From Pseudoalteromonas citrea (GTDB lineage Bacteria; Pseudomonadota; Gammaproteobacteria; Enterobacterales; Alteromonadaceae): 64,000 nt of DNA. The DNA is taken from the NCBI RefSeq assembly GCF_000238375.3, contig NZ_AHBZ03000014.1, positions 434,001 through 498,000 on the forward strand, read 5' to 3'. Positions 8,866-18,955 of this stretch are shown piece by piece. Each line of letters opens with the position of its first letter. Position 1 is the first letter of the stretch. The translations under genes were made by a program, and so were the position numbers. The notes below the pieces were generated by a model that ran no database searches, was not told the origin of the DNA, and saw only the letters and a program-made list of their open reading frames with translations.

Positions 8866-9996
8866 TTAATGTTTTAGTTCGTTAGGAATGGGTAAGTCAT
8901 CACTTAGCCCTGTAGGGCGCTTTCCCCGACCTTTTTGAAAACGTTTTAGTTGAAAAACGTAGGCTAAAACTTGTGCTACTGCCGTAAATAATTGATCAGG
9001 TATTTGGTGTCCCACCTCGGTGGTATGATACAAAGAACGTGTTAATACCGGAGACTCTACAATTGGTACTTCATTACCAATTGCCACTTTTCTGATTTGC
9101 ATAGCAAGTTCATCAACCCCTTTCGCAATAACGATTGGGGCACCTGCTTTTTCTGTATCATACTTCAATGCAACTGAATAATGCGTTGGGTTCGTCACAA
9201 TGACGTCAGCATCGGGTACATCTTGCATCATTCTACGCTGCGACATTTCGCGCTGTGTACGCCTTATGCGGGCTTTTATTTGTGGATCACCTTCAGAGTT
9301 CTTATATTCATCTTTAACTTCTTGAAGCGTCATTTTAAGCTGCTTATGATGATTATAGCTTTGATAAGGGGCATCAATTGCAGAGATAATGATAAGTGTG
9401 CAACTTAATGCTAAAAACATCCAAGCTAATATTTCCAGTGCATGAATAATACTGCTAGGTACTTGTTCAACACTCAAATGTAATATTTCATAGAAAAAAG
9501 CATTAATTAAAAATATTGCAAAGCCAGCAACCAGGATAAACTTTAAAACTGCTTTGACTAGTTCAACACCCGCCTGGGGACCAAGCATTCTCTTTAACCC
9601 TTTCGCTGGGGACATTTTACTGGCCTTGGGCGCTGCAGCCTGCCAACTAAAATTAATCCCGCCCAATAAGGTATTGCCAATAAAAGCAGCAATTACAATA
9701 ATAAAAACAAACATAGACATAGGAAAGATTAACTCAGAGAACATTTCACCCCAAACCGCAAACATCTTGGTTGTGTCGTAGGTTTCATTACGGTTAAGCG
9801 TTAGGGCACGACCCATAATATTATATAGGCCTTTACCAATGGCAGGACCATACATCAGAAGTGAAATCGCTGAAAAAATAAGTACAAATGTCGTTCCCAG
9901 TTCTTTTGACCGAGCTATTTGCCCTTTCTTTCGAGACTCCTCGATTTTTTTACCTGTGGGTTCCTCTGTCTTCTCTTGACCTGAATCTTCTGCCAT
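8866..9996 (-). CDS. flhB: Flagellar export switch protein FlhB
   Basis: Inner-membrane export component whose cytoplasmic domain self-cleaves to switch secretion from rod/hook to filament subunits. Four hydrophobic segments occupy residues about 30-215. The soluble domain contains the autocleavage motif NPTH at residues 269-272 (cut expected between Asn and Pro). The N-terminus is charged (EDSGQEKTEEPTGKK), as usual. The gene starts 3 bp after fliR and is the last gene of the fliLMNOPQR-flhB series. A 160-bp gap with a fresh promoter then separates it from flhA. Length (376) is normal. Confidence 0.97.
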   Translation of the reverse strand: MAEDSGQEKTEEPTGKKIEESRKKGQIARSKELGTTFVLIFSAISLLMYGPAIGKGLYNIMGRALTLNRNETYDTTKMFAVWGEMFSELIFPMSMFVFIIVIAAFIGNTLLGGINFSWQAAAPKASKMSPAKGLKRMLGPQAGVELVKAVLKFILVAGFAIFLINAFFYEILHLSVEQVPSSIIHALEILAWMFLALSCTLIIISAIDAPYQSYNHHKQLKMTLQEVKDEYKNSEGDPQIKARIRRTQREMSQRRMMQDVPDADVIVTNPTHYSVALKYDTEKAGAPIVIAKGVDELAMQIRKVAIGNEVPIVESPVLTRSLYHTTEVGHQIPDQLFTAVAQVLAYVFQLKRFQKGRGKRPTGLSDDLPIPNELKH

Positions 9997-9999
9997 AAA

Positions 10000-10779
10000 C
10001 TACACCGAACACCCAATTAAATTACACATTAATTCAACTGTTTTCAGCCACTGAAACTCATATTGCACAATAAAGTTACCTAATGTAGCCCAAATAATTA
10101 CTAGACCAGCTACCAATGTAAATGCAAAACCAACAGCAAAAATATTCATCTGAGGCGCAGCCCGGGTCATGATACCAAACGAAATATTGATTACCAGCAT
10201 CGCTGTTAAGGGCGCTAACGACAAAGCTAAAGCGGTGGTAAACATCCACCCACCCCAATTTACTATTTGCCAATAATTATCAACTATCCACCACTGTCCA
10301 TTAATTGGAAACGTTTCAAAGCTAAACACAACCATTTGTAACATCATTAAGTGACCATTAAACACAAAGAACAGTAAAGTAGCTAGAATAAGATAAAACT
10401 GTCCTACTGCTGGAACACTCAAACCATTTGCAGGATCAACAACAGACGCAAAACCTAAACCTGTCTGCATAGCCAATATCTGCCCCGCGATAATGAAAGT
10501 ATTCAGCAGCAACAAAGATGCAAAACCAATAGAAATCCCTATAATCATTTGCTGGATCACCACAAAAACCATGGACAATGAAAATAGTTCCGTAAACTGA
10601 GAAGCTGGTAATGCAGGTACAACAGCAAACGTCACTGTCACAGAAAGTCCTAGCTTTATTCGGGTTGGTACCGTTTGAGCCCCCAACCCAGCCATGACCA
10701 TTATCATTGAGCTAATTCGTACCAGAGGTAGTAGAAAGTCGCTTAACCATTGAATAATAATTGCAAATGGAAACTCCAT
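10000..10779 (-). CDS. fliR: Flagellar export gate protein FliR
   Basis: Membrane subunit of the FliP-FliQ-FliR export channel core. The 259-residue product has the expected series of hydrophobic segments, including PLVRISSMIMVMAGLGAQTVP and the conserved GQILAMQTGLGFA region. A TTG further upstream (10791) is in frame, but CAGG lies 5 bases before the ATG at 10779, which also follows the fliQ stop by one base, so the ATG is preferred. Position between fliQ and flhB is canonical. Confidence 0.96.
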   Translation of the reverse strand: MEFPFAIIIQWLSDFLLPLVRISSMIMVMAGLGAQTVPTRIKLGLSVTVTFAVVPALPASQFTELFSLSMVFVVIQQMIIGISIGFASLLLLNTFIIAGQILAMQTGLGFASVVDPANGLSVPAVGQFYLILATLLFFVFNGHLMMLQMVVFSFETFPINGQWWIVDNYWQIVNWGGWMFTTALALSLAPLTAMLVINISFGIMTRAAPQMNIFAVGFAFTLVAGLVIIWATLGNFIVQYEFQWLKTVELMCNLIGCSV

Positions 10780-10780
10780 A

Positions 10781-11050
10781 TCAACCTGCAATTTCAGGGA
10801 TCAATAATACGATGCCTTTAAAGTAATCCATTAACTCTTGTGTCAGCCAGTGACCACCAGCGATAAGCGCTAAAATTGTTATGATTAATCGAGGTAAAAA
10901 ACTTAAAGTCTGCTCATTAATTGACGTCGCAGCTTGAAATACCGCAACGACTATACCAATAGTTAAGCCAGGAAGTACAATTGCTGCAACAAGTTTGATC
11001 ACTAGAAACAATGCATCACTTAATATATCAACAAATACTTCAGGTTCCAT
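10781..11050 (-). CDS. fliQ: Flagellar export gate protein FliQ
   Basis: Small export-gate subunit of 89 residues with two membrane helices (ALFLVIKLVAAIVLPGLTIG and PRLIITILALIAGGHWL) separated by the conserved loop FQAATSINEQTLSFLPR. The open frame extends 33 codons further upstream into fliP, but the family start is the ATG at 11050 (MEPEVFVDILSDAL), 1 bp after the fliP stop. It sits in the invariant order fliP-fliQ-fliR. Confidence 0.96.
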   Translation of the reverse strand: MEPEVFVDILSDALFLVIKLVAAIVLPGLTIGIVVAVFQAATSINEQTLSFLPRLIITILALIAGGHWLTQELMDYFKGIVLLIPEIAG

Positions 11051-11051
11051 A

Positions 11052-11792
11052 TCAAGTTCCCAAGCCAAAGCTACGAGCAAGTGTACCCATAACAAGACCC
11101 CACCCATCAACAAGGACAAACAGCATAATCTTAAAAGGAAGAGAAACAATCATAGGAGAGAGCATCATCATACCCATCGCCATCAAGACACTGGCAACCA
11201 CTAAATCAACAATCAAAAACGGGATAAAAAACATAAAGCCAATGATAAACGCCGTTTGTAACTCGCTAGTAACAAATGCAGGAATAATGACTATAAAAGG
11301 TGTGTCTTCTGGTGCATTTAGCTTATCGTAACCGGCTATTTTTGCAAATGTCTCCAAATCCTTTATACGTGTCTGTGACAGCATAAATGTTTTAATCGGT
11401 TCTTTTGCTACCGTTAGGGCTTCAATCGATGTCATCTTCTCATTCAAATAAGGTTGCACGGCATCATCGTTTATTTGCCCGAAAATAGGTGCCATAATAA
11501 AAAACGTTAAAAATAGAGACATACCCAATAGGATTTGATTGGAGGGAGACTGCTGAAGTCCAATCGCCTGTCGTAAAATAGCCAACACAATAATAATTCG
11601 CGTAAATGACGTCATCATAATCACAGCAGCTGGAATGAAGCTCATCGCTGTCATTATTGCCAGTACTTGCAATGTTACAGAGTACTCTTGAGAACCATCA
11701 GGGTTGGTCGTGATACTTAAAGCATCAATGCCTTCAGCGGCAACATGCGGAGATAGCATCAGTAAAAGGGCGATAAAGAATAATCTAATCAT
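11052..11792 (-). CDS. fliP: Flagellar export gate protein FliP
   Basis: Core pore-forming subunit of the flagellar export gate (FliP5-FliQ4-FliR1 in studied species). The 246-residue precursor starts with a signal-like hydrophobic segment (residues 1-19), then four membrane segments. The family signatures [23 protein letters not shown] and [22 protein letters not shown] are present. It overlaps the end of fliO by 8 bp. Length and order are typical. Confidence 0.97.
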   Translation of the reverse strand: MIRLFFIALLLMLSPHVAAEGIDALSITTNPDGSQEYSVTLQVLAIMTAMSFIPAAVIMMTSFTRIIIVLAILRQAIGLQQSPSNQILLGMSLFLTFFIMAPIFGQINDDAVQPYLNEKMTSIEALTVAKEPIKTFMLSQTRIKDLETFAKIAGYDKLNAPEDTPFIVIIPAFVTSELQTAFIIGFMFFIPFLIVDLVVASVLMAMGMMMLSPMIVSLPFKIMLFVLVDGWGLVMGTLARSFGLGT

Positions 11793-12189
11793 TAGAAGTG
11801 TTCTTACTGTTTTTATTGTGCGTTGTTAAAAAACGACTTAGCTCTTTGGCAAAAGCGGGGGCTGTTTGTACTTCAAGCGGCGTATCTAACTGATGTAAGT
11901 AGTTGATATTTTGTGGTGTTACGCCCAATAGTAATTGTTTACCGTCAATTTCTACCACAAGCAAACGCTCTTTCGTTCCAAGGGGCAAGCTTCTGACAAC
12001 TTTAAAGTCACTATTATTACCAATGTTCGGATTCAGCTTTTTTAAAAAAAAGCCTAAACCAATGATCAATAACACAATCATCAGTAAAGACAACGCAACT
12101 GATACAAGTTCAGAGCTTAGCCCTACGACCTGTGTGGCAGATAGAGTCACACAGGGGAATAATCCTAGTAAAAACAGCAGTCGCTTCAT
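11785..12189 (-). CDS. fliO: Flagellar export assembly protein FliO
   Basis: FliO assists assembly of the FliP ring. The 134-residue protein has an N-terminal signal-like segment, a short periplasmic stretch, one strong membrane helix ([20 protein letters not shown], about 30-49) and a cytoplasmic domain with the FliO pattern [21 protein letters not shown]. Its ATG overlaps the fliN stop by 4 bp (ATGA). The family is poorly conserved; the assignment rests on position between fliN and fliP and on this topology. Confidence 0.93.
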   Translation of the reverse strand: MKRLLFLLGLFPCVTLSATQVVGLSSELVSVALSLLMIVLLIIGLGFFLKKLNPNIGNNSDFKVVRSLPLGTKERLLVVEIDGKQLLLGVTPQNINYLHQLDTPLEVQTAPAFAKELSRFLTTHNKNSKNTSND

Positions 12190-12584
12190 CGTAGTTTTTT
12201 AATACGTTCTACTTGGCTGATCACATCCGTTAGGCGAATACCAAATTTATCATTTACCACAACCACTTCACCATGCGCGATCAACGTTCCATTTACTAAA
12301 ACATCCAATGGCTCACCTGCAACACGATCTAATTCAACCACAGACCCCTGGTTCAACTGCAATAAATTCCTAATATTTATTTTAGACCGACCAACTTCCA
12401 TAGAAATGGTAACGGGAATATCTAAAATGGTATCAAGTTTTCGGGTTTCGTCAGCCGATAAACCACCTGAGGCATCAGTCAGTTCATCAAGTTCAGCTAA
12501 TTCTGGTTCACCACCTTGATCTGAATCGTCGGCCTCAGCTAACGCTGCTGCCCACTCATCCATTGTATCTTGATCATCACTCAT
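12186..12584 (-). CDS. fliN: Motor switch protein FliN
   Basis: C-ring component that binds FliH and export cargo. The 132-residue protein has an acidic N-terminal extension (about 1-50, SDDQDTMDEWAAALAEADD) and a C-terminal SpoA domain with the typical core LDIPVTISMEVGRSKINIRN, followed by GSVVELDRVAGEPLDVLVNG. It follows fliM by 27 bp and overlaps fliO by 4 bp. Complete. Confidence 0.97.
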   Translation of the reverse strand: MSDDQDTMDEWAAALAEADDSDQGGEPELAELDELTDASGGLSADETRKLDTILDIPVTISMEVGRSKINIRNLLQLNQGSVVELDRVAGEPLDVLVNGTLIAHGEVVVVNDKFGIRLTDVISQVERIKKLR

Positions 12585-12611
12585 ACTATTTAAACCTTAT
12601 TAAATCAATGA

Positions 12612-13706
12612 TCACCAGTCGAGGTCTACGCCATCAGACAAGTGTAAATCTTCTTCTAATTCTGCCAGCTCTGCATCTGAGTCCAACTTTTTACCGCCTT
12701 TGGTAAATACATGTAACTCAGACTTAACAGATTCTGGACGCTTAATCTTTTCACTAATTTGCAGTGCAATATTATCTCGAGAGCGGCCCATTTTTGCGCG
12801 GTAAGTTGGTAATTCTTCAACAAACACAGTGATATGCTCTGGCATTTCAACCGGAATAACATCACCTGTTTTTAAGCCCATAATTTGCTCAAGTGATAAG
12901 TCTACTTCTAGCAATTGAGTCGATAGTTCAACCTCAACATCCATAATTTCATCACGTAATGCCTTACTCCAGCGCAAGTCCGTGTCTTCGGTATCAGATT
13001 GCACACCAGCATCTAATAGTTCACGGATAGGTTCTAGCATTGAATACGGCAAAGAAATATGAAAATCGCCGCCACCGCCATCTAGCTCAATATGGAAAGA
13101 GCTAATCACCACAACTTCTGTTGGGCTCACTATGTTAGCCATTGCAGGGTTTACTTCTGAATCTAAATACTCGAAAGACACATCCATTACGGGGGCCCAC
13201 GCCTCTTTATAATCTTCAAATATAATCTTCAGGAGCATTTGTACAATGCGTCGTTCTGTCGGAGTAAATTCACGACCTTCAATTTTTGCGTGATAGCGTC
13301 CATCACCACCGAAGAAGTTATCTACTAAAATGAAGACTAATCGCGCTTCCATGGTAATAAGTCCAGTTCCCTTTAACGGACGAAAGCGCACCATATTTAA
13401 ACTGGTCGGTACAAATAGCGTATGAATATACTCACCAAATTTGAGCATTTGAACACCATTAATAGACACTTCAGCCGTTCGGCGCATCATATTAAATAAG
13501 CTGATCCGCATATGACGAGCAAAGCGTTCATTAACAATCTCAAGGGTCGGCATTCGACCACGAACAATGCGATCTTGCGATGAAAAATCATATTGGAGCG
13601 CATTGGAGGACTCACCGTCCTCACCATCAACAACTTCTTCTTCTTCAACTTCGTCAACACCATGTAAGAGCGCATCAATTTCGTCTTGAGATAATAAATC
13701 ACTCAC
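12612..13706 (-). CDS. fliM: Motor switch protein FliM
   Basis: C-ring protein that receives CheY-P. Its N-terminal CheY-binding peptide is clear (LLSQDEIDALLHGV, residues 4-17), followed by the GGXG-containing middle domain (LVDNFFGGDGRYH) and the C-terminal SpoA domain (about 270-335). The start is GTG at 13706, preceded by GAGGG six bases upstream; no in-frame ATG would keep the CheY-binding peptide. It lies 12 bp after fliL. Length (364) is usual. Confidence 0.97.
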   Translation of the reverse strand: MSDLLSQDEIDALLHGVDEVEEEEVVDGEDGESSNALQYDFSSQDRIVRGRMPTLEIVNERFARHMRISLFNMMRRTAEVSINGVQMLKFGEYIHTLFVPTSLNMVRFRPLKGTGLITMEARLVFILVDNFFGGDGRYHAKIEGREFTPTERRIVQMLLKIIFEDYKEAWAPVMDVSFEYLDSEVNPAMANIVSPTEVVVISSFHIELDGGGGDFHISLPYSMLEPIRELLDAGVQSDTEDTDLRWSKALRDEIMDVEVELSTQLLEVDLSLEQIMGLKTGDVIPVEMPEHITVFVEELPTYRAKMGRSRDNIALQISEKIKRPESVKSELHVFTKGGKKLDSDAELAELEEDLHLSDGVDLDW

Positions 13707-13718
13707 CGTAAACCCTCA

Positions 13719-14246
13719 TTACTGCATTACAAAGCCAGTAAACAAAACCCGTTCAACGACTTTGCTACCTTCTACACCTTCCATCGCTGCTTGCACTTTG
13801 TCCAGCGCAGTCAACCTGAGTGTCTCCTTGCCTGCACTCGTACTCAACTCATCCGCCGTGGTTGTGGAAAACACACTTAATAGCGTCCCTTCAATTAACG
13901 GAATATGCTTTTTAGCAATTTCCTCATTACCATCGCCTCTGACTAACAGCTGTACTTTAATTTGTACAATTCTATCTCGACTAGCACCTGGTACGTTAAA
14001 CACAAAAGGTCTCGGCATTGCGACATAAAGTGCACTACCAGTTTCTGCTGTAGCACTGCCACTTGCTGCTGGTGCTTCAGCCATTGTTGTTTCTTCTTCA
14101 AGGGTCTCAACTGGTTCGTCCGAGCCTGACATCAAAAAAAAGCCGGCTACACCACCCAATATCACTACAACGGCTGCAATAATAATGATGAGCTTTTTCT
14201 TGCCACCACCCGACTCTTCTATCTCTAAATCTGTTTCTTCTGCCAT
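13719..14246 (-). CDS. fliL: Flagellar basal body protein FliL
   Basis: Single-pass membrane protein that surrounds the stator near the basal body. A charged cytoplasmic N-terminus (EETDLEIEESGGGKKK) leads into one membrane helix (about 17-40), an acidic/Ala-rich periplasmic linker and the FliL domain, ending in the expected hydrophobic C-terminus (VVERVLFTGFVMQ). It is the first gene of the fliLMNOPQR-flhB series. I found no clean sigma-54 promoter directly in front of it, only a hairpin in the 57-bp gap after fliK. Confidence 0.95.
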   Translation of the reverse strand: MAEETDLEIEESGGGKKKLIIIIAAVVVILGGVAGFFLMSGSDEPVETLEEETTMAEAPAASGSATAETGSALYVAMPRPFVFNVPGASRDRIVQIKVQLLVRGDGNEEIAKKHIPLIEGTLLSVFSTTTADELSTSAGKETLRLTALDKVQAAMEGVEGSKVVERVLFTGFVMQ

Positions 14247-14255
14247 ACTAATCCT

Positions 14256-14276
14256 TAAAAGTGATGTAAAATCACT
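14256..14276 (-). terminator. Possible weak terminator after fliK
   Basis: In the 57-bp gap between fliK and fliL, AGTGAT and ATCACT form a 6-bp stem with a 5-base loop, followed on the minus strand by TTTTAA. It could partly terminate the fliK transcript before fliL. The stem is short and AT-rich, so the effect is uncertain. Confidence 0.35.
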
Positions 14277-14303
14277 AGGTTTCTATTTATATCATAGCAG
14301 TTG

Positions 14304-16262
14304 TTACGCATAGTAATCTATTCCTGATCCTTCATCTGAGCTGCTAGTGACTAATTGAGGGCTATTTTGCGCTTCGTCATTGTGATTAGCAAGTGCAGAA
14401 TGTCCTTGTTGTTGATTGTTATCACTTTGTTCCTGATCAGCACCAGAGTTTTCTTGCTGTATATTACTTTCACCTAACTCGATACCTTGCTCAGCAAGCA
14501 TCTCTTTTAACTTTGGCATAGATTGTTCTAGTGCTTCTTTTGCTTGTTGATTCTGAACAACAAAATTTACTTGAGCCTGCTCTGCATCGCTTCTTATCCG
14601 TATTTGCATACTGCCAAGCTCAGGGGGATCCAATCGAATTTCAGCCTGTTTGTTATTTAAATTCAGCATCATAGAAACTTTTTCTTGGAGTACTTTGGCT
14701 GCATCATTACGTGCAATATTAATTGCTTGTTGAATTTCAGGATCTACCAACATTTTTCCAGAAGTCGCACTTTGCTGATTGATGTTTACTTGCTGATTTT
14801 GCATTGAATCTAATATTTGAATTGTATTATTAAAATCATTCAGACCAGTACTACTCTGCCCTTGAGTTAAATGAGCTTGCGGATTAAGAGGTTGCATCAC
14901 TGCTTTAAACAAGTGTTCAACTTGAGTACTAACAGGTACTTTACTCGTGACATTCTCTGATTTATATATTAATTCATCAAATATTTGCTGATCTTTGATA
15001 TTTTGTTCTTGCAGTGCTTTTACCTCATGACTACGAGAAGAATCATCTCCAACTTTCGCTGCGATTAGGGGGGACGGTGCTACATCAGATTTTTTTACAA
15101 CAGGCTTGGTCACGTCTTTAAACTGCTCTATAGAACCTTCAGAGCCAAGTCCTGCGGGACGTTCAACTTCACTGGATAGTGTCGCTTTATCCAATTTTTC
15201 TTTGTCTAAGTTCTTCATCGCTTGCAATGTCAATTCAGCTTGTTTTGTGCCTTCTGGTGATAATTTACCACTTTCAATTGCATCTCGTATCAATGATTGC
15301 AGCGCTTTTTTATCTGTGCCATTTAATTGCGTATAGCCAAGTTCATCAGTAAGGGGCGTTTCTACCTTCTGCAATAGTTCAGCAGATTTAGTGCTATGTG
15401 TAGGTGCGGTAATACTCACTTCAGCATTATCAAGCAATACTTTTTTTCCACCCGACTGCTCACTATTGCTGGCCTTGTTGACGTTGCTACTATCGATAGC
15501 TATTTTTTTTTCATCTTTACCCATTAACGTTTCATTTGTTTCAACGCCAGCGAGTTTAGGCTGCTTAGCAGCAGAATCTTTATGAACTTTGTCTTTATTT
15601 CCTAAAAGCGTATCCAAGTACGAACGTGCCTCAGGTTTAGTTTTCACTTCTTTTTCCTGGATGTCATCAGAAACTGCACCCTCCTTATCAGAAGCATTAA
15701 CCTCCTTCGGATCACCTGCAGCTTGTTTACTAAGTGCTTCTATTAATGGCTTGTCGCTTCTGGGCGAGGAATGCATTTTTTCTTGCGTCATCAATACGCT
15801 ATTTAAATTTTGTTCAGCATCAATTTCAGCTGGAGGTACACCTTGTGGAGCTTGCCCATGCTTCGCTTTTTCTATTGCTTGAGCAACTTGCGACAGCTGA
15901 GACCTAGTCACGGAAGCGTCTTTATCCGTATGGTTTTGTATAGAGGTGCTTTGTTGTTGCGCTGCATTTATTTGCGCTAAAAAGTCTGTACTCCCCTCCT
16001 CATTTACCGACGTTGATTTCACGTGTTCAGATTCAACATCGCCAGCGTGTGACGCCTCACCAGTTGAGTAACTCTGACTATGTTCTTCATTGCCATCAAC
16101 TCGCTCTGGCTTCTCTTTATATTGGCAAGCTACATGCTCTTCATATTTATTTAGCTCATGCGCAAACTCCTCATCAGCCGCTAACGCTTTTTGCTCTTCA
16201 CTAATTAGCCGCTCAGAATACTCTTTATTGTGTAACGCTAAATCTGATTTCATATTGAGCAT
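14304..16262 (-). CDS. fliK: Flagellar hook-length control protein FliK
   Basis: FliK measures hook length and triggers the FlhB specificity switch. The 652-residue protein is mostly a low-complexity Ser/Gln/Lys-rich ruler region. The conserved part is the C-terminal hydrophilic domain, about residues 535-610, with the signature EIRLDPPELGSMQIRI followed by VNFVVQNQQAKEALEQSMPKLKEML. The start at 16262 has AAGGTG six bases upstream. It is longer than enteric FliK (about 400), as is common in marine gammaproteobacteria. A sigma-54 promoter lies 59-76 bp upstream, between fliJ and fliK. Confidence 0.95.
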   Translation of the reverse strand: MLNMKSDLALHNKEYSERLISEEQKALAADEEFAHELNKYEEHVACQYKEKPERVDGNEEHSQSYSTGEASHAGDVESEHVKSTSVNEEGSTDFLAQINAAQQQSTSIQNHTDKDASVTRSQLSQVAQAIEKAKHGQAPQGVPPAEIDAEQNLNSVLMTQEKMHSSPRSDKPLIEALSKQAAGDPKEVNASDKEGAVSDDIQEKEVKTKPEARSYLDTLLGNKDKVHKDSAAKQPKLAGVETNETLMGKDEKKIAIDSSNVNKASNSEQSGGKKVLLDNAEVSITAPTHSTKSAELLQKVETPLTDELGYTQLNGTDKKALQSLIRDAIESGKLSPEGTKQAELTLQAMKNLDKEKLDKATLSSEVERPAGLGSEGSIEQFKDVTKPVVKKSDVAPSPLIAAKVGDDSSRSHEVKALQEQNIKDQQIFDELIYKSENVTSKVPVSTQVEHLFKAVMQPLNPQAHLTQGQSSTGLNDFNNTIQILDSMQNQQVNINQQSATSGKMLVDPEIQQAINIARNDAAKVLQEKVSMMLNLNNKQAEIRLDPPELGSMQIRIRSDAEQAQVNFVVQNQQAKEALEQSMPKLKEMLAEQGIELGESNIQQENSGADQEQSDNNQQQGHSALANHNDEAQNSPQLVTSSSDEGSGIDYYA

Positions 16263-16320
16263 ATAATCACCTTTACTTGGACGGCAAGAGAGGGCCGCAC
16301 ATTGAATAACTTATCTTAAC

Positions 16321-16338
16321 TAAGCAATTAACAAGCCA
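16321..16338 (-). promoter_or_regulatory. Sigma-54 promoter of fliK
   Basis: Minus-strand TGGCTTGTTAATTGCTTA carries GG and GC exactly 10 bases apart, with TTGCT in the -12 box. It lies immediately downstream of the fliJ stop and 59 bases before the fliK ATG, so fliK (and possibly fliL onward) can be transcribed independently of the fliE operon. Confidence 0.8.
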
Positions 16339-16340
16339 GT

Positions 16341-16784
16341 TTAGCTCGCTCTTCGTCGCATGAACTGATTTGTTGCAAATTCATCTAACATAGCTTGCTC
16401 AGCTTTATTTAATCGAGCTTGCTTTTCTGCGGCTCTTTTATCCATAAGCATTTCTATTGCTTTAGCTTTTACTTGTTGAGCCAGCCAAATCTTCTTACGC
16501 TGCTCCACAACTTGTTGTGCCGTCATTACAGTAGTAGCCTGCTGCTTTATGGCATCTTCAATTTTTTTTATAAACGCCTGATATTGATTGAAACCACTTG
16601 TTTGTAAGCCATTCTGGGCTTTTAAATGTAGCTGCTGTGTATATTCTAAGCGAAAGTCATTCAAGCCTTTAAGCTTTTGCTGGTTGGCTGATAAGTGCTG
16701 CTGTGCTTGCACATAGTTTATTTTCAACTTTTCTTCTTTTTCGCTTTCAAGTTTATGTAACAATGCTAGCTTATCTGATGCCAT
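16341..16784 (-). CDS. fliJ: Flagellar export chaperone FliJ
   Basis: Coiled-coil protein that sits in the FliI hexamer like the gamma subunit of F-type ATPase and links it to FlhA. The 147-residue product is almost entirely charged helix (KLALLHKLESEKEEKLKINY onwards). The open frame begins 13 codons earlier inside fliI, but the ATG at 16784 overlaps the fliI TAA by one base (TAATG), a typical coupled start. Order fliI-fliJ-fliK is canonical. Confidence 0.94.
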   Translation of the reverse strand: MASDKLALLHKLESEKEEKLKINYVQAQQHLSANQQKLKGLNDFRLEYTQQLHLKAQNGLQTSGFNQYQAFIKKIEDAIKQQATTVMTAQQVVEQRKKIWLAQQVKAKAIEMLMDKRAAEKQARLNKAEQAMLDEFATNQFMRRRAS

Positions 16785-18115
16785 TAGCCTTGCCCCAACA
16801 ATTGTGCGAGGCCTTGTAAGCACTCATCATAATTCAACACATCTTTCATTCCTTGCTGTAAAAAAGAATTCACCGTGGGCATCATATTAATTGCCTGATC
16901 TAACATTTGGTCACTGCCCTGCTGATATGCACCTAACGTGATCATGTCTTTATTTTGTTGATACATAGAATAGACCTGTTTTAACACTCTTGCTTGCTGC
17001 ATATGACTATCGGATACAACCTGTGGCATAACGCGACTAATCGACTTTTCAATGTCTATTGCGGGATAGTGCCCACTATCGGCGAGTTCACGTGACAGCA
17101 CAATGTGACCATCCAAAATCGCCCGTGCAGCATCAGCAATCGGATCTTGCATATCGTCCCCTTCACTCAATACAGTGAAAAATGCCGTAATGGACCCTTG
17201 CCCTTCTCCGCCATTACCTGCTCTTTCAACCAAGGCGGGTAATTTAGCAAAAACAGACGGCGGATAGCCCTTGGTCGCAGGTGGCTCTCCGACTGCCAGT
17301 GCGATTTCTCGTTGTGCCATGGCATAACGGGTCACAGAGTCAAGTAATAGCAATACACTCAAGCCTTGATCTCGAAAGTACTCTGCAATTGTTATTGCAC
17401 TTTCACACCCTTTTAAACGCATTAAAGGTGATGCGTCCGCTGGCGCTGCCACAACCACTGAGCGCTTTCGCCCTTCAGCACCCAAAATTTCGTCTATAAA
17501 CTCTTTAACTTCTCGACCACGCTCCCCCACTAAACCAACAACAATAACATCGGCTTCACTGCCTCGCGTCATCATTCCCAGCAACACAGATTTACCCACA
17601 CCACTGCCGGCAAATAGCCCCATTCTCTGACCTTGCCCAACGGTAATAATGGAATTGATTGCTCTAACTCCAACATCCATTGGCTCTTTGATCGGTCTTC
17701 TTGCAAGGGGATTTATGGGTTCTTGAGCAAATTTCAACGTGTCTTGTGCATCAATATTACCCAGGCCATCTAACGGTCTACCAAGGCCATCAACAACACG
17801 GCCCAGCAAAGCCATGCCAACAGGGAGGCCGGTTTCATTCAATTGGGGAATAACACGTGCGCCAGGTAAAACACCAGATATGTGATCATTTGGCATCAAA
17901 TATAAGGTATCATTATTAAAGCCAATGACCTCAGCATCAACGAAACCTCGAATGGTTTCAATTTTACATTGGCTACCAACTGGGGCAATCAACCCCTTCG
18001 CTTCAAGCGTGAGCCCAACAACGCGTGTCAAGCTACCTGCAACGGGCACTGAAAATTGTGGAATGTGATCTTGATAACGTGCAATTCGCTCGGAAAATGG
18101 ACTACTTAGGCTCAT
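16784..18115 (-). CDS. fliI: Flagellum-specific ATPase FliI
   Basis: Cytoplasmic ATPase of the flagellar export apparatus, related to the F1 beta subunit. Walker [12 protein letters not shown] is at about 164-174, the DCCD-site region follows ([16 protein letters not shown]), and Walker [12 protein letters not shown] with the ATPase signature [15 protein letters not shown] follows. I place the start at the ATG (18115, MSLSSPF). An in-frame TTG at 18127 is possible and neither has a strong ribosome site. It lies downstream of fliH and overlaps fliJ by one base. Confidence 0.96.
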   Translation of the reverse strand: MSLSSPFSERIARYQDHIPQFSVPVAGSLTRVVGLTLEAKGLIAPVGSQCKIETIRGFVDAEVIGFNNDTLYLMPNDHISGVLPGARVIPQLNETGLPVGMALLGRVVDGLGRPLDGLGNIDAQDTLKFAQEPINPLARRPIKEPMDVGVRAINSIITVGQGQRMGLFAGSGVGKSVLLGMMTRGSEADVIVVGLVGERGREVKEFIDEILGAEGRKRSVVVAAPADASPLMRLKGCESAITIAEYFRDQGLSVLLLLDSVTRYAMAQREIALAVGEPPATKGYPPSVFAKLPALVERAGNGGEGQGSITAFFTVLSEGDDMQDPIADAARAILDGHIVLSRELADSGHYPAIDIEKSISRVMPQVVSDSHMQQARVLKQVYSMYQQNKDMITLGAYQQGSDQMLDQAINMMPTVNSFLQQGMKDVLNYDECLQGLAQLLGQG

Positions 18116-18136
18116 ATATGGATTCAATTATCATCA

Positions 18137-18952
18137 CTAGATACCACTGTCATGCAAGAATTTATCCAGTATTTCTTTTATGCGTATTTTTAGTGTCATA
18201 TCTATTGATGATTGAGTGGTTTTAACCTCACACCCCCCCCTATCTAAAGTAGGTTCAGCCATTAGCTGCCATTGTTGCTTTGCAAGCTCTTCATTACCAT
18301 AGGCTTCTTTAACTATATCAATATCTTCAGGGTGTAAATGAATTTTAACACTTTGCTCGGCAACAGGTAATGCGTCCATGGCTTTTTTCAAAGCCAATAA
18401 TACGAGTTCAGGTTTAGTCGTAACTTCTTGAAAAATCACCGCCTCCGCCAATAAATTGGCGAGGTAAACTAGCTGCTTTTCGCATGCCTCATCAACTTGC
18501 CTCAATGGCGCATTTAAGTCATTACAAAGTTGCGATAGAAGTTGTAGTTTTTCATCAACCAATGGCTTTGCATCATCTAGCCCTTGTTGTTTACCAATCT
18601 CAATGCCTTCTTTGTAACCTGCTTCTTTTCCTTCGGTAACGCCTTTATCAAAACCGTCGATATAACCTTGCTCATGCCCTTGTTTAATGCCTTCTTCATA
18701 AGCATCTTGGCGAATTTGCTCAAGCTCTTCCATGGTGAGCGTCGGAAACTCCGGCTCTTGCGCTTCAGGCTCAACACTCTTTTTTTCATCCGGTTTTTGA
18801 AATACTTCTTCTAGTGGCTGACCAAATGCTGTTGAACGGCCCGCATATTTCCTCGGATCATCAGATACGTCGGGAATTGGCCAGTTTTTTAATAATTCGT
18901 CAAGCGCTTCGCCTTCAACTGGCCGCCCTTTATAAAACTTTGGATCGCTCAT
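18137..18952 (-). CDS. fliH: Flagellar export regulator FliH
   Basis: Negative regulator and stator-like partner of FliI that tethers it to FliN. The central part shows the family's GxxxG-type repeats (EGIKQGHEQGYIDGFDKG, then TEGKEAGYKEGIEIGKQQG; about 92-130), followed by the helical C-terminal FliI-binding domain (LHPEDIDIV, RGGCEVKTTQSSIDMTLKIR). N-terminal Trp-containing acidic segment is present. It is 3 bp downstream of fliG. Confidence 0.95.
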   Translation of the reverse strand: MSDPKFYKGRPVEGEALDELLKNWPIPDVSDDPRKYAGRSTAFGQPLEEVFQKPDEKKSVEPEAQEPEFPTLTMEELEQIRQDAYEEGIKQGHEQGYIDGFDKGVTEGKEAGYKEGIEIGKQQGLDDAKPLVDEKLQLLSQLCNDLNAPLRQVDEACEKQLVYLANLLAEAVIFQEVTTKPELVLLALKKAMDALPVAEQSVKIHLHPEDIDIVKEAYGNEELAKQQWQLMAEPTLDRGGCEVKTTQSSIDMTLKIRIKEILDKFLHDSGI

Positions 18953-18955
18953 GGT